Source: Photorhabdus laumondii subsp. laumondii
GTDB taxonomy: Bacteria > Pseudomonadota > Gammaproteobacteria > Enterobacterales > Enterobacteriaceae
Assembly: GCF_003343245.1 (NCBI RefSeq)
Contig: NZ_CP024901.1
Coordinates: 3,720,001-3,784,000 of the forward strand
DNA: 64,000 nucleotides
Direction: 5' to 3'
This document shows, piece after piece, positions 42,799 to 53,427 of this stretch (position 1 is its first letter; each line of letters opens with the position of its first letter). The notes beneath the pieces are model-generated. The model had not been told where the DNA came from. It worked only from the letters and a program-made list of their open reading frames with translations, and did not search any database. The translations under genes and the position numbers were made by a program.

Positions 42799-42808
42799 TG
42801 TATATACA
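42799..42808. promoter_or_regulatory. Probable HutC operator upstream of hutI
   Basis: TGTATATACA, the same palindrome as before hutU, in the context ATTGTATATACATT. It lies 90 bp before the hutI start, with the mini-ERIC in between. Confidence 0.75.
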
Positions 42809-42984
42809 TTTATTTTCCAACCAACTGTCATTGTCAAATTATTTTATTAACTACCTGGATATACCTTCTTATCAGCATTTTTAAACCACAAACTCGGTAA
42901 AATCAGGTTTTATTAAATATAATCAGGTTTAATAGTTAAAAAGATGCAGTACACTTGTCACAAAATGGTTTAATTAACTGAGCA

Positions 42985-43521
42985 ATGATGAAAAATAAAT
43001 ACTCCCTGAATGAGGAAGAGATTCACTTATTTCAACAATCGGTAGCAGGCACTAAACGCATCAACCAAGATACCGTCTTACATTCTCCCAGAAGAAAAAA
43101 AACCAGCTATATTGCCCCTGAACGAATTCAGCAAGAGCAAATTGATGCCAGCTACTATTTTTCTGATGAATTTCAACCCAACCTTGATAGTGAGGGCCCT
43201 ACCCGTTACGTAAGGGGAGATACAAACCATTATGAATTGAAGAAATTACGTCGAGGTGACTATTCGCCAGAACTGTTTCTTGATTTACACGGATTAACTC
43301 AAATGCAAGCCAAACAGGAAATTGGAGCCTTGATCGCTGCTTGCCGTCGTGAACATGTCTATTGTGCCTGCATCATGCACGGCCACGGAAAACACATTCT
43401 CAAACAGCAAACACCTCTGTGGTTAGCCCAACACCCAGATATCATAGCCTTCCATCAAGCGCCAAAGGAATGGGGAGGTAACGCCGCACTATTGATACTT
43501 ATCGAACTTGATGAGCCTTGA
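42985..43521 (+). CDS. smrB: Ribosome-rescue endonuclease SmrB
   Basis: 178 aa (177 if the second ATG at 42988 is used). A basic N-terminal extension precedes an Smr domain with [20 protein letters not shown] and the nuclease motif [20 protein letters not shown]. coli SmrB cleaves mRNA between collided ribosomes. It is divergent from hutI; in E. coli it is divergent from prmB. Confidence 0.94.
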   Translation: MMKNKYSLNEEEIHLFQQSVAGTKRINQDTVLHSPRRKKTSYIAPERIQQEQIDASYYFSDEFQPNLDSEGPTRYVRGDTNHYELKKLRRGDYSPELFLDLHGLTQMQAKQEIGALIAACRREHVYCACIMHGHGKHILKQQTPLWLAQHPDIIAFHQAPKEWGGNAALLILIELDEP

Positions 43522-43541
43522 GCCAATACGCCGCTGAATCA

Positions 43542-44024
43542 TTAGGCTTTTGCTGCCAATTGAGACGGGCTGACCTGCCAGACAAGAGTCCCTTTGCCAG
43601 TCTGGCTGTTTAAATCCACGCATATCATTGCAGAAGTTGCAAACATCGGTGGTGTTTCTGCCGGACATAGCTCAGCAACTAAGTAGCTGACTAATGGTAA
43701 GTGAGAGACCACTAAAATAGCGTTATGACCTTGCTCAGCAAGAAACTGGAGATAACTACTCACTGTAGTCGCATCACCTGACGGCGTTAACCCCAACAAC
43801 ACCTCTTCACCATCCGGCAAAGATAAGGATTTACGAACAATCTGTAACGTTTGTTCAGCGCGAATATAAGGACTCACCAATACGAGATCAATCTGATGCT
43901 TTTGCTGTGCTAACCAACAAGCCATTTTTTGCGATTCATCACAACCGCGAGGAGTGAGTTGCCGGGCAGCATCGCTAATTGCCTCTAAAGCCGCGTCACC
44001 ATGACGCATAATAAAAATTTGCAT
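43542..44024 (-). CDS. sixA: Phosphohistidine phosphatase SixA
   Basis: 160 aa. The histidine phosphatase motif is IMRHGDAAL near the N-terminus, and the second His is in LVVSHLPLVSYL. SixA removes phosphate from histidine-phosphorylated proteins such as NPr of the nitrogen PTS in E. coli. Convergent with smrB (20 bp apart) and beside fadJ as in E. coli. Confidence 0.94.
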   Translation of the reverse strand: MQIFIMRHGDAALEAISDAARQLTPRGCDESQKMACWLAQQKHQIDLVLVSPYIRAEQTLQIVRKSLSLPDGEEVLLGLTPSGDATTVSSYLQFLAEQGHNAILVVSHLPLVSYLVAELCPAETPPMFATSAMICVDLNSQTGKGTLVWQVSPSQLAAKA

Positions 44025-44211
44025 AGTCCACCGTATGAATGAGTAAGTGCAGTTATACTTCTGATAATAAATATCAGTAATCTCAATCTGAGTTATACAA
44101 TAAAAATTGTTACTACAAAAACATTTCAGACAGGGTGAACAAGCATTCTACTCAAAACAAAAATAAATAAAATGGTTGAACGACAACCCAATAATAGATG
44201 TTGCTTGAATC

Positions 44212-44338
44212 TATACCCGTCATCTTTCAAATTGCCTCTTTGTTGGCTGCACTCGCTCACCTCGGTCACATAGTTTGCTATGCTCCCGGGGATTCACTCC
44301 CTTGCCGCCGCGATGCATCTTGAAATCCATAGGGTATA
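44212..44338 (-). repeat. ERIC element (full length, 127 bp)
   Basis: TATACCCGTCATC...CCATAGGGTATA between sixA and fadJ; one central change (CACCTCGGTCAC). Confidence 0.94.
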
Positions 44339-44373
44339 TAAAGAGATCTTTTTTATTCAAAAACACTCAATAT

Positions 44374-44402
44374 GATTCCGGAGCCCCAACGGCACCGGAA
44401 TC
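44374..44402. terminator. Hairpin past the fadJ stop
   Basis: GATTCCGG (44374-44381) pairs with CCGGAATC (44395-44402), with an inner GCC/GGC pair. It lies 29 bp past the fadJ end, with the T tract better developed on the plus strand (CCTCTTTT). Confidence 0.5.
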
Positions 44403-44430
44403 CCTCTTTTCATCAATACAGTACAAGCCA

Positions 44431-46614
44431 CTATGGATAAAAACTTTTATTCTGTTCAGCCATATTCACTAAACACTCACAAGGTACAAATCTGTCTCCA
44501 TACTGGCTTTCCAGCCTGCGCAGAATCTCCACCACTCTGGCACAACCAAGGCTATCAATATAACGGAATGGACCACCAAAGAATGGCGGAAAACCAATGC
44601 CAAATACCGCCCCAATATCACCATCACGTGGACTTCTGATAATGCCTTCATCCAAGCAACGAACAGCTTCATTAAGCATTAGCATCACACAACGTTGAGC
44701 AATTTCTGACGAGAGCATATGCGACTCAGGCGTTATATTCAGCAAGGTATACACTGAGCTATCAACTTTTTTGTCTCTCTTACCAAACTGCCAGAATTTT
44801 CTGGGCCCTGGGGCATATAAATAGAAACCACGGCCATTTTTCCTACCCTTACGACCATCTTTCAGTACAGCATCGAGAGATTCAGGTGCAGCAAAACGCG
44901 GGCCTAATTGTTCTACCAGAACTGGCATGATTTTGGTGCCAACGTCAATACCTACTTCATCCAATAAATTAATCGGCCCTACCGGAAAACCAAAATTAAC
45001 CAGAGCTCCATCGATATGGTCAATAGGTTCTCCTGCTACCAAGCAATGCGCGGCTTCACTGATATAAGGAACAAGAATCCGGTTTACATAAAACCCGGCT
45101 TTATCACCCACCACGATCGCGGTTTTACCCTGCTTCTTCGCCAAAGAAACGGCTGTAGCAATCGTTTTCTCACTGGTCCCTTGATGTGGAATAACTTCCA
45201 CCAGCGGCATCTTATCCACTGGACTAAAATAATGCAGACCAATAACCTGCTCTGGTCGTTGAGCTTTTTCAGCAATCTGATGGATAGGTAGTGAAGAGGT
45301 ATTAGATGCAAATATGGTTTCTGGTTTAGCATTCGTTTCAATTTCTGCCACCATTTTCTGCTTTAGTGACAAATCCTCAAACACTGCTTCAACAACAATA
45401 TCAGTTTGTGCGAAACCACGATAATCCGTCGTTCCTGAAATCAGCATCATTTGTTGAGCACGCTCTGCCGGGCGTAGTCGTTTTTGCTTCACCCGCTTGG
45501 ACAACAAATCCCAAGTATATTTCAATACCTGACTAATGCCCTTTTCATTAATATCTTTAATCCGCACCGGTAGTTTGCCTCGGGTGGCTGTTACATTGGC
45601 AATGCCTCCACCCATCAAACCACCACCTAATATACCAACGTGCTTGATCTTCGCCGGCTTCTCTGATGACCCCGTTTCATTCTTCAACGAAGTTGCAGCA
45701 AAAAACAGATTACGTAAAGCAGCAGATTCCCGTGTCATTGCCAATTCACCAAATGCCACCGCCTCAGCCCGTAAACCCTGGCTCATACCTTTTTCAAGAC
45801 CTTCTTTGACAACTTCAATAATTCGTTCAGGTGCAGGATAATGTCCACGAGTTTTCGCCAGTGTCTTTTTACGAACGATATTAAACAAAAAGTATCTTCC
45901 GACGGGGCCAACTAATAGCCGCTGTTGCCACGGCAAAGGCTTACGCACAGGAATACCCTTTTTGACTTTTTCGATAGCAATATCCAGCAAAATATCCAAC
46001 GGCACAGCATCATCCACCAATCCGAGCCGTAATGCCTGTTTCGCCCGTAGCTGTTTACCTGTCAGCATGATATCCAACGCTGAACTAACACCAATAAGCC
46101 TTGGCAACCGCTGAGTACCACCAGAGCCAGGTAATAACCCAAGTTGAACTTCCGGTAATCCAAGACGAGTTTTATCATCCTGTGAACATACACGCCAATG
46201 ACATGCAAGCGCCAATTCCAAACCGCCCCCCAAACAAGCGCCATGAATTGCTGCTACGACAGGCAAAGGGTAATTGGCTATCTGAGAAAATAGTTTCTGA
46301 CCTTTTTCAGCCAAATCTCGCGCATCTTCTTTGGTCTTACATCCGGCAATCATAGAAATATCAGCACCGGCAATAAACGTATCCGGTTTACCGGAAATCA
46401 ATATTAATCCTTTAAGACCAGAAGATTGCTGAGCTTGCTTGAAAACATTCAGAAATTGATCAACAAATTCTGCTTTCAGCGTATTGACCTTTTCTCCCGG
46501 TACATTAATGGTGATGATGCCTATCTTATCTGGCCTGACGTCAAAACTGAAAACAGAAGCAGTTTGGTTTGTACCCGTAGTGATGGGTGCAGCATCATGC
46601 TGAGCTTGAGTCAT
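44431..46614 (-). CDS. fadJ: Fatty-acid oxidation complex subunit alpha FadJ
   Basis: 727 aa with the ATG at 46614, which shares a base with the fadI stop (coupled translation). An N-terminal enoyl-CoA hydratase domain (about 15-200, with [21 protein letters not shown]) is followed by a 3-hydroxyacyl-CoA dehydrogenase (about 320-620, with [18 protein letters not shown] and [19 protein letters not shown]) and a C-terminal repeat. With FadI it forms the anaerobic/alternate beta-oxidation complex. Confidence 0.95.
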   Translation of the reverse strand: MTQAQHDAAPITTGTNQTASVFSFDVRPDKIGIITINVPGEKVNTLKAEFVDQFLNVFKQAQQSSGLKGLILISGKPDTFIAGADISMIAGCKTKEDARDLAEKGQKLFSQIANYPLPVVAAIHGACLGGGLELALACHWRVCSQDDKTRLGLPEVQLGLLPGSGGTQRLPRLIGVSSALDIMLTGKQLRAKQALRLGLVDDAVPLDILLDIAIEKVKKGIPVRKPLPWQQRLLVGPVGRYFLFNIVRKKTLAKTRGHYPAPERIIEVVKEGLEKGMSQGLRAEAVAFGELAMTRESAALRNLFFAATSLKNETGSSEKPAKIKHVGILGGGLMGGGIANVTATRGKLPVRIKDINEKGISQVLKYTWDLLSKRVKQKRLRPAERAQQMMLISGTTDYRGFAQTDIVVEAVFEDLSLKQKMVAEIETNAKPETIFASNTSSLPIHQIAEKAQRPEQVIGLHYFSPVDKMPLVEVIPHQGTSEKTIATAVSLAKKQGKTAIVVGDKAGFYVNRILVPYISEAAHCLVAGEPIDHIDGALVNFGFPVGPINLLDEVGIDVGTKIMPVLVEQLGPRFAAPESLDAVLKDGRKGRKNGRGFYLYAPGPRKFWQFGKRDKKVDSSVYTLLNITPESHMLSSEIAQRCVMLMLNEAVRCLDEGIIRSPRDGDIGAVFGIGFPPFFGGPFRYIDSLGCARVVEILRRLESQYGDRFVPCECLVNMAEQNKSFYP

Positions 46615-47924
46615 TATTCCACCTCCAATACCATAGCTGTGCCCAACCCGCCAGCAGCACAAGCGGTTGTCAGCCCAAGGCCACCGCCACGGCGACGCAA
46701 CTCATTCAATACCTGCGTCACCATACGAGCTCCTGTTGCTGCAAATGGGTGCCCATAAGCGATTGAACCCCCTAAGACATTAAATTTGTCCATATCGACT
46801 TCACCAATTGCCTGAGCACGCCCTAATTTATTACGAGCAAATTCATCACTGGCAAACATTTTCAGGTTTGCCAGTGTCTGAGCCGCAAAAGCTTCATGCA
46901 TATCAATCAAAGTTAGATCTTTCAGTGTAATACCTGCACGATCGAGCGCTATTGGCGTGGCGTATGACGGCCCTAATAACATATCTTGCCAGACATCAAT
47001 GGCCGAGAACGCATAGCTACGCAGATAACCAAGCGGTTTTGTTCCCAACGCCTTAGCCACTGATTCACGCATCAATATGACCGCCGCAGCACCATCTGTC
47101 AGTGGTGTACTGTTTGCAGCAGTGACCGTGCCATACTTACGGTCAAATGCCGGACGCAGCTTCGCATAAGAGGTCAGTACAGAATTTTTACGAATATTAT
47201 TATCTTCAAGCAATGCTTCACGGTATGGAGGGAAATGAGCTGTCATGACTTCATCAACCAACAACCCCTGTTCCCAAGCTTTTGCTGCCAGAATATGGGA
47301 GCGATGTGCTAATGCATCCTGGTCTTCTCGACTGATACGGTAAGTCTTCGCCATCTGTTCTGCGGTATCTCCCATACGCAGACCTGTCGAATATTCCGCT
47401 ACCGCCGGGGATACAGGCAATAAATCGCGAAATTTAAGGCGGCTAAGTAACTTAAGGCGTTGCGATAGCGTTTTAGCCTTATTCATCTCCACCAGAGTAC
47501 GAGCCAAGGATTTAGTCACACCAATCGGCAATACAGATGAGGAATCTGCTCCACCAGCAATCCCAATATTCACCGTGCCAGCCATAATGCTTTCAGCCAC
47601 ATTGGCAATCGCCTGGAAACTAGTAGCACATGCACGGGATACACTGTAAGCATCAGTACTCACACTTAACCCAGCACCGAGAACAATTTCACGGGCAATA
47701 TTCGGCGCTTCAGGCATTTGTACTACTTGCCCAAACACCAGTTGGTCAATCTTTTCAGGGAGTAAACCACTCCTAGTCACAAGTTCACTGACGACTGATT
47801 TACCCAAATCCACAGCCGGTATGTCGTGATACGATGTTGCCTGTTTAGCAAATGGAATGCGTAGCCCACTGACAATGGCGATACGATCACCTTGCTGTGT
47901 CACTTTTGTTAACGGACGACTCAT
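46614..47924 (-). CDS. fadI: Acetyl-CoA acyltransferase FadI
   Basis: 436 aa thiolase that releases acetyl-CoA in beta-oxidation. The nucleophilic Cys is in [18 protein letters not shown], and the C-terminal motifs are [17 protein letters not shown] and [16 protein letters not shown]. First gene of fadIJ; FadR-like sites lie upstream. The yfcZ gene found beside it in E. coli is missing. Confidence 0.96.
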   Translation of the reverse strand: MSRPLTKVTQQGDRIAIVSGLRIPFAKQATSYHDIPAVDLGKSVVSELVTRSGLLPEKIDQLVFGQVVQMPEAPNIAREIVLGAGLSVSTDAYSVSRACATSFQAIANVAESIMAGTVNIGIAGGADSSSVLPIGVTKSLARTLVEMNKAKTLSQRLKLLSRLKFRDLLPVSPAVAEYSTGLRMGDTAEQMAKTYRISREDQDALAHRSHILAAKAWEQGLLVDEVMTAHFPPYREALLEDNNIRKNSVLTSYAKLRPAFDRKYGTVTAANSTPLTDGAAAVILMRESVAKALGTKPLGYLRSYAFSAIDVWQDMLLGPSYATPIALDRAGITLKDLTLIDMHEAFAAQTLANLKMFASDEFARNKLGRAQAIGEVDMDKFNVLGGSIAYGHPFAATGARMVTQVLNELRRRGGGLGLTTACAAGGLGTAMVLEVE

Positions 47925-47989
47925 AACGGCTCCTGAAAGATTATCGTTAACTGAATCAAATTACTGAAAAAACGCTTCAACCAACCTAG

Positions 47990-48004
47990 ACAGGTCTGAC
48001 CTGA
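47990..48004 (-). promoter_or_regulatory. FadR-like site upstream of fadIJ
   Basis: CAGGTCTGACCTG (47991-48003) is palindromic and matches the FadR core GGTCNGACC. It lies about 65-80 bp before fadI, a position suited to repression in the absence of long-chain acyl-CoA. Confidence 0.7.
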
Positions 48005-48383
48005 TAGATCATTGTTAGCGTAATGTTTATAAATAGCAAACCGGAATAAATCAAAAATGAGAGGAAGCGCAACTTTAATTTATTTAATAACTAAATGGTT
48101 TCAATACTTATTCGAACATGTTCTCAAGCTTCTTTTTGCGACACGGGTCTATTACACCAGCCATAATTTCATTACTAAAATATTCATAATGAATTTTAAT
48201 ATCTTATCCCTCTTAACTACCGGGAAACTCACACTACCTCTTACAGAATATTTATCTGCCGAAATTTGATCTTAAAAAATCGTTTTTAAACGTTTTTATT
48301 AATATCAAAAATCATTTTTTTGTTAACTGAGTCGCGTTTTTGATATCAACTTGGTAATATTTTAAAAACATTCTTGCAACACC

Positions 48384-48422
48384 AACTGTTATCAGACCTA
48401 TACTTCACAACTGGTCTGATTT
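48384..48422 (+). promoter_or_regulatory. Two FadR-like sites upstream of fadL
   Basis: AACTGGTCTGATTT at 48409-48422 fits the FadR consensus, and AACTGTTATCAGACCT at 48384-48399 is a second, inverted, weaker match. E. coli fadL also has two sites. They lie about 90-125 bp before the start. Confidence 0.65.
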
Positions 48423-48508
48423 GTCATCAAGACAAACCGATCCTACAATCCTGCGCTCCTTGCTAAGATAAGTGGCATAGTTAAATAATAAACAAGAGGG
48501 TTTTGGTT

Positions 48509-49846
48509 ATGAACCAGAAAAACCTGTTCACCCGTTCAGCATTAGCGGTTGCAGTGGCAATAATTTCATCGAATGCTGGCGCTGCTGGTTTCCAGTTAAA
48601 TGAATTTTCTACTTCGGCTTTGGGCCGCGCTTTTTCCGGGGAAGGCGTTGTTGCTGATAACGCAGCGGTAGGAAGCCGTAACCCAGCAGCAATGACACTG
48701 TTTGATCGCCCATCATTCTCTATTGGCGCCGTCTATATCAACCCAGATGTTGATATTACCGGTAAATCCCCAGTAACAGGCAAAAGTACTAACGCTAAAA
48801 ATATTGCTCCTACCGCTTGGATACCTAACATACATTTCATTATGCCAATCGATGATCAATGGTTTGTTGGTACCTCGGTCACCACCAATTTCGGCCTGGC
48901 AACCGATTTTAGCAATAACTATGAAGCAGGCCCTATCGGCGGTAAAACTGACCTGACAACGTTGAACTTCAATCTGAGCGGAGCTTATCGCCTGAACGAT
49001 CACTTTAGCTTTGGTTTAGGACTGAACGCTGTTTATGCGGATGCAAAAATTGTCCGTCATGCGGGCGCTCTGTCATACATGCTGGATCAGCACCCCAAGA
49101 TGCCAAAAGGTCTCGTAAAACCAACAGATGAGGTTGCTAATCTGGAAGGTAAAGATTGGGGCTATGGCTGGAACGCAGGCATTATGTATGAAGTGGATGA
49201 AAATAACCGTTACAGCCTGACTTACCGCTCTAAAGTTAAAATTAAGTTTAAAGACGGTGACTATAAAAATGACGTACCTGTTCAGCTAGGTCAAATGCTG
49301 CAAAAAGCGGGAGTGAATTTACCTGCTACTGGAGGCCAAACCATTGGCGGTAGATTGGATCTCAATTTGCCAGATATCTGGGAGGTTTCCGGTTACAACC
49401 GCGTAGCACCTAAATGGGCTATTCACTATAGCTTGGCATATGCAGGCTGGAGTGAATTTAATGAACTGAAAGGGACCAGAAAAAAAGACGGTGCAGTTTT
49501 GTTTAGTAAACATGAAGGCTTCAAAGATGCCTACCGTATTGCTTTAGGTACAACGTATTATCACGATGACAATTGGACATTCCGTACAGGTATCGCCTTT
49601 GACGATAGCCCGATTCCTGCTGAAAACCGTTCTATCTCCATTCCAGATCAAGATCGTTTCTGGTTGAGTGCAGGTGCAACCTACGCATTTAACAAAGATG
49701 CTTCCGTTGATGTAGGCGTTTCATATATGCATGGTCAGAAAGTCACTGTTAAAGAGAAATTGTCTGAAGCGTTACCTAACGCATACGAATTCGAAGCTAA
49801 GGGTTCTGCCTGGTTGTATGGTGTGAACTTCAACTACGCATTCTAA
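48509..49846 (+). CDS. fadL: Long-chain fatty-acid outer-membrane transporter FadL
   Basis: 445 aa, 14-strand beta-barrel. A signal peptide ([20 protein letters not shown]...GAA) is followed by the N-terminal hatch [21 protein letters not shown] with the conserved NPA-type segment [11 protein letters not shown], and it ends in an aromatic C-terminal residue (NYAF) typical of barrel proteins. The ATG at 48509 has AGAGGG 8 nt upstream. Takes up long-chain fatty acids for fadIJ. A strong terminator follows. Confidence 0.96.
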   Translation: MNQKNLFTRSALAVAVAIISSNAGAAGFQLNEFSTSALGRAFSGEGVVADNAAVGSRNPAAMTLFDRPSFSIGAVYINPDVDITGKSPVTGKSTNAKNIAPTAWIPNIHFIMPIDDQWFVGTSVTTNFGLATDFSNNYEAGPIGGKTDLTTLNFNLSGAYRLNDHFSFGLGLNAVYADAKIVRHAGALSYMLDQHPKMPKGLVKPTDEVANLEGKDWGYGWNAGIMYEVDENNRYSLTYRSKVKIKFKDGDYKNDVPVQLGQMLQKAGVNLPATGGQTIGGRLDLNLPDIWEVSGYNRVAPKWAIHYSLAYAGWSEFNELKGTRKKDGAVLFSKHEGFKDAYRIALGTTYYHDDNWTFRTGIAFDDSPIPAENRSISIPDQDRFWLSAGATYAFNKDASVDVGVSYMHGQKVTVKEKLSEALPNAYEFEAKGSAWLYGVNFNYAF

Positions 49847-49860
49847 CAATATGCCACTCT

Positions 49861-49892
49861 AAAAAAGGATAGCTCCATTGCTATCCTTTTTT
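49861..49892 (+). terminator. Rho-independent terminator of fadL
   Basis: AAAAAAGGATAGC, a six-base loop, then GCTATCCTTTTTT: a perfect 13-bp stem including A/T tails, 14 bp after the fadL stop. Because of the A run on the other side it can also act on the minus strand, i.e. on mlaA read-through. Confidence 0.95.
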
Positions 49893-49922
49893 ATCTACGC
49901 AGTTCAACACCAAATAAAGATT

Positions 49923-50049
49923 TATACCCTACAGATTTCAAGATGCATTGCGGCGGCAAGGGAGAGAATCCCCGGAAGCATAGATAACTATGTGACCGGG
50001 GTGAGCGAATGCAGCCAACAAAGAGGCAACTTGAAAGATAACGGATATA
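49923..50049 (+). repeat. ERIC element (full length, 127 bp) abutting the mlaA stop
   Basis: TATACCCTACAGATTTC to GATAACGGATATA. Its last base is directly adjacent to the mlaA stop codon (50050-50052), so the mlaA mRNA 3' end contains the whole ERIC. Confidence 0.94.
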
Positions 50050-50802
50050 TCAATCAATGCTATCCAAATCACCCTGTAATGCTTCAGCATTTGGATTTTC
50101 CGTGGCTTTCAGTTTACCGCCGCTTGCCATAAAATCATGACTCTGGAAGTAAGCCTCACGCATCATCAAATAAGGATCTGACGAGTTCTTCAACAAGCCA
50201 TCAGAATCCAGTAAACGAGCACGGGTTTCAATCCCTTCAAATGCCCACTTTCCGGCTGACATCCAAATAGTCAGATAACTCAGCATTGGATAAGTCATAT
50301 CCGCCCAGTTACCCCCTTCATCACGTAGGGTAAAATTGCCATAGCCCGGTAATACAACATAAGGGCCATACCCCACCTTATGATAGCCCAAAGTACTCCC
50401 AAAGCGTTTTGGCTCTTCTTTTGCCAATTTGGGGTTTGCCATCGTTGCAACATCAATCAGCCCCCCCATACCCAAGATGGTATTTAGGAAAAAACGGTTA
50501 AAATGTTTCATTCCCTGATATGGGTTACCGCGCAAAAAACTGTTCACCATACTAGCCGGCTCTTCGAGATTACTCAGAAAATTACCCAAACCATTTCGAG
50601 CAGGCATCGGCACATAATCGCGCCACGCTACCGCGACTGGACGTAAAACATAAGGGTCAAGAACATCATAATTAAAGTTGAACATTGTACGGTTAAAACC
50701 TTCCAATAGGTCTGAACGCTCCTGTTCAACAGTATCAGATGAATTAGCGCATCCCACTAGTAATGCGGCGGCAAGAGCGATTCCGCCCAAACGATACTTC
50801 AT
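50050..50802 (-). CDS. mlaA: Outer-membrane lipoprotein MlaA (VacJ)
   Basis: 250 aa from the ATG at 50802, behind GGAGAG; an upstream in-frame ATG would place residues ahead of the signal peptide. The lipoprotein signal ends at LLVGC, and the mature part contains FNFNYDVLDPYVLRPVAVAW and GPYVVLPGYGNFTLRD. MlaA forms an outer-membrane ring that removes surface phospholipid and passes it to MlaC. It is adjacent to fadL as in E. coli, in convergent orientation. Confidence 0.95.
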   Translation of the reverse strand: MKYRLGGIALAAALLVGCANSSDTVEQERSDLLEGFNRTMFNFNYDVLDPYVLRPVAVAWRDYVPMPARNGLGNFLSNLEEPASMVNSFLRGNPYQGMKHFNRFFLNTILGMGGLIDVATMANPKLAKEEPKRFGSTLGYHKVGYGPYVVLPGYGNFTLRDEGGNWADMTYPMLSYLTIWMSAGKWAFEGIETRARLLDSDGLLKNSSDPYLMMREAYFQSHDFMASGGKLKATENPNAEALQGDLDSID

Positions 50803-50991
50803 ACATCTCTCCAAGTAATAACCTTCTAGATCCGGCAGATCAGTTTGTTGCACGACTCGCCGATGACCATCAATAATGTAAATATTACTGACAATCCAAC
50901 TTGAATGGTACTCAATTCAAGCGATCATTAAATAGGCAAACAGTTTATAACGCCTTATATTATGAATGAAAAGCCGTTATAATAAAGCTAT

Positions 50992-51066
50992 GTCCCCTTA
51001 GTTAAATGGATATAACAAGCCCCTCCTAAGGGCTAATTGCTGGTTCGATTCCAGCAGGGGACGCCA
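50992..51066 (+). tRNA. argW: tRNA-Arg (CCT anticodon)
   Basis: 75-nt cloverleaf with encoded CCA. Acceptor GTCCCCT pairs with AGGGGAC; the anticodon stem AGCCC/GGGCT encloses CTCCTAA with CCT at 51025-51027; the T arm is CTGGTTCGATTCCAG. It is nearly identical to E. coli argW, which also lies in the fadL-mlaA neighbourhood and is a known integration site for prophages and islands. Confidence 0.97.
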
Positions 51067-51169
51067 GAAGCACATCCCACCAAGGTTAATGAACTTAGAT
51101 TTTTCCAATTAAATCATGTAAATAAATTCAATGCTTGTCTAAGCAAGTCCGTTTTTGTTTAGTGGAATC

Positions 51170-51287
51170 TATACCTAATAGATTTCGAGTTGCAGCGAGG
51201 CGGCAAGTGAACGAATCCCCAGGAGCATAGATAACTATGTGACTGGGAGCAGCCAACAAAGCAGCAGCTTGAAAGATGAAGGGTATA
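51170..51287 (+). repeat. Divergent ERIC element (118 bp)
   Basis: TATACCTAATAGATTTCGAG, then TTGCAGCGAGGCGGCAAG and AAGGGTATA at the end. It differs from the other copies here (TTGCAGCGAGGCGG instead of AAGATGCATCGCGACGG) and looks more like the ERIC type common in other Enterobacterales. Confidence 0.85.
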
Positions 51288-51326
51288 AATACAATCATTA
51301 TTGATTCTCTTATCCATACAAAAAAT

Positions 51327-51346
51327 AAGCGCCTTACTTGGCGCTT
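51327..51346. terminator. Terminator hairpin downstream of the small lipoprotein gene
   Basis: AAGCGCC, loop TTACTT, GGCGCTT, flanked by A and T runs on both sides, so it can act bidirectionally. It lies 19 bp past the lipoprotein stop. Confidence 0.8.
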
Positions 51347-51364
51347 TTATTCAAAATAGAATTT

Positions 51365-51718
51365 TTACTTTTTTTCTTTCTCTGCACAGCTTTTATCACG
51401 ATAGATTTGCTGTAGTTTTTCGTACCTATCTTTTGCTGCCTTTCCTTCTACCGTTTTTGCATCGCTAGTATCTATGAAGAAAAGCGGAATCAGCAAAAAC
51501 ACTCCAGTGACACCCAAGGCTGAATTTTTCGCTATTTGTCCATTCAATTCACTATCCTTCTGTTTAACAAGATTCTGCATTTTCTCCATTTCAAAAATGA
51601 CAGACTCGCATGACATCAAATTGTCACCAGGTTGTGATATTTGAACAGGCATAGGAGTAGTGTGAACACATCCAGAAAGAAATATGGCAGTTAATGGTAA
51701 AGTTAATTTTTTAAACAT
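51365..51718 (-). CDS. Small hypothetical lipoprotein
   Basis: 117 aa. Signal peptide MFKKLTLPLTAIFLSGC with lipobox LSGC, then a predicted coiled helix (SCESVIFEMEKMQNLVKQKDSELNGQI), one hydrophobic helix (ALGVTGVFLLIPLFFI), and a Lys/Glu-rich tail with a Cys pair (MSCES and KSCAEKEKK). The layout suggests an outer-membrane-anchored protein with a further membrane segment. No family recognised. It sits between tRNA-Arg and dctA. Confidence 0.75.
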   Translation of the reverse strand: MFKKLTLPLTAIFLSGCVHTTPMPVQISQPGDNLMSCESVIFEMEKMQNLVKQKDSELNGQIAKNSALGVTGVFLLIPLFFIDTSDAKTVEGKAAKDRYEKLQQIYRDKSCAEKEKK

Positions 51719-52173
51719 TTCATATTATTAAGTTGTTGACGTTTAGTTAATTTACCATTTTGTGCTATTCAATGTAAGCCCTACATGGCGTTTTGTTATT
51801 CATCTTCCTTAATTACGCGTTATATACCTAATTATGCCACCCTATAAAACCTGATTTCTTTATCTGATTCAGGTAAACAAGACCACTCTCCAGCACTGAC
51901 TACCAAAACACCCAACTCTAGAGATAATATTGACCACATTGTCACCAACCTGCTTATGTTGCCCTATCCATTTCTTTGAAACCTTTCGCTACATCTCAAC
52001 TGAAATAAATCACATATATCAATAATCAGTACAATACAGAAATGCTATCCATTCAAATAGTCAGCTTTTTCAAATTACACGGTACTCTATTATTGATTAG
52101 AATTAATGCCGACCAAAGGTCGGCATCATTTTATTAATTGGTCATCGAATAGATAAAAACCTAAAGATTTTGC
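51719..52173. other. Intergenic region with a hairpin past dctA
   Basis: About 455 bp, no gene seen. ATGCCGACC (52106-52114) pairs with GGTCGGCAT (52118-52126), a 9-bp stem with a 3-nt loop, 48 bp after the dctA stop; on the minus strand the T tract is poor, so its function as a terminator is uncertain. Confidence 0.5.
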
Positions 52174-53427
52174 TTATTTGGCATTTAACACTTCGTTTAA
52201 TTTGCCTTCATCAAGCTGACGACAACGTTTCGCGACCACAATCGTTGCAACACCATTGCCAATCAGATTTGTTAAAGCTCTTGCTTCTGACATGAAACGA
52301 TCTATTCCCAAGATTAATGCCAGCCCAGCTAGTGGTAAATGCCCAACAGCAGAAATTGTCGCAGCTAATACAATAAACCCACTACCTGTTACGCCAGCAG
52401 CACCTTTAGAAGATAAAAGTAATACAACCAATAGCGTTATTTGATGCACAATATCCATATGAGTATTTGTTGCTTGAGCAATAAATACCGCAGCCATTGT
52501 CAGGTAAATAGAGGTGCCATCCAGATTAAAAGAGTATCCCGTCGGTATTACCAATCCAACAACAGATTTCTGGCATCCCGCTTTCTCCATTTTATCTAAC
52601 ATACGCGGTAATGCAGATTCAGAAGATGATGTTCCCAATACAATTAATAACTCTTCTTTAATGTAATTAATAAACCGGAATATACTAAATCCTGTCGCTT
52701 TTGCAATTGTCCCTAAAACAAATATAACAAAAAGAATACAGGTGATATAAAAGCAAACTATTAATTGTCCTAATTGTACCAACGTACCAATACCATATTT
52801 ACCGATGGTAAATGCCATTGCACCAAAAGCACCTAAAGGAGCCAATCGCATTATCATATTGATAATACCGAAAATGACATGCGAAAAACCATCAATAATA
52901 TTGAAGATTGGTTTCCCTTTCTCTCCTAAACGATGAAGTGCAAAACCAAATAACACAGCAAATAATAAGACCTGCAAAATATTACCACTGGCAAATGCCC
53001 CGATGACACTGGCCGGAATAACATCAAGTAAAAATGCTATTATCCCTTGTTCAGCAGCCTTCTCCGCATATAGGGATACCGCTTTAACATCTAACGTAGA
53101 GGGATCAATATTCATCCCTGCACCAGGCTGCATAACATTGACAACAATTAGCCCAATAATCAAAGCAATTGTGCTAACTATTTCAAAATACACCAGTGCA
53201 ATAGCGCCCGTTTTACCAACAGCTTTCATACTTTCCATACCTGCAATGCCAGTTACAACAGTACAGAAAATAACAGGAGCAATAACCATTTTGATTAATT
53301 TAACAAATCCATCACCCAATGGCTTCATTTCTGTACCAAGCTCCGGATAGAAATGACCCAGAAGTATACCGATAGTTATTGCGAGCAAAACTTGAAAATA
53401 AAGACTCTTTAGTAAATTTTTCTTCAC
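52174..53427 (-). CDS. dctA: C4-dicarboxylate transporter DctA
   Basis: 417 aa, DAACS family symporter (H+/C4-dicarboxylate). Signatures: [18 protein letters not shown], the serine-rich re-entrant loop [14 protein letters not shown], and [25 protein letters not shown]. Imports succinate, fumarate, malate and aspartate. Somewhat shorter than E. coli DctA (428 aa). No dcuSR genes in the window. Confidence 0.92.

Larger units (their letters stand above)
47925..48508. other. fadI-fadL divergent intergenic region
   Basis: About 580 bp with the promoters of fadIJ and fadL and FadR-like sites on both sides. E. coli carries yfcZ here; no comparable frame is present. A plus-strand 70-codon frame at 48057-48269 is low-complexity and unconvincing. 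Confidence 0.55.

Noticed and set aside
44025..44211. A small RNA or gene between sixA and the ERIC
   Set aside because: No promoter-terminator pair or conserved structure could be seen; AT-rich spacer only.
48057..48269. 70-codon plus-strand frame between fadI and fadL
   Set aside because: Its composition is typical of AT-rich intergenic DNA; it does not resemble YfcZ and has no ribosome site.
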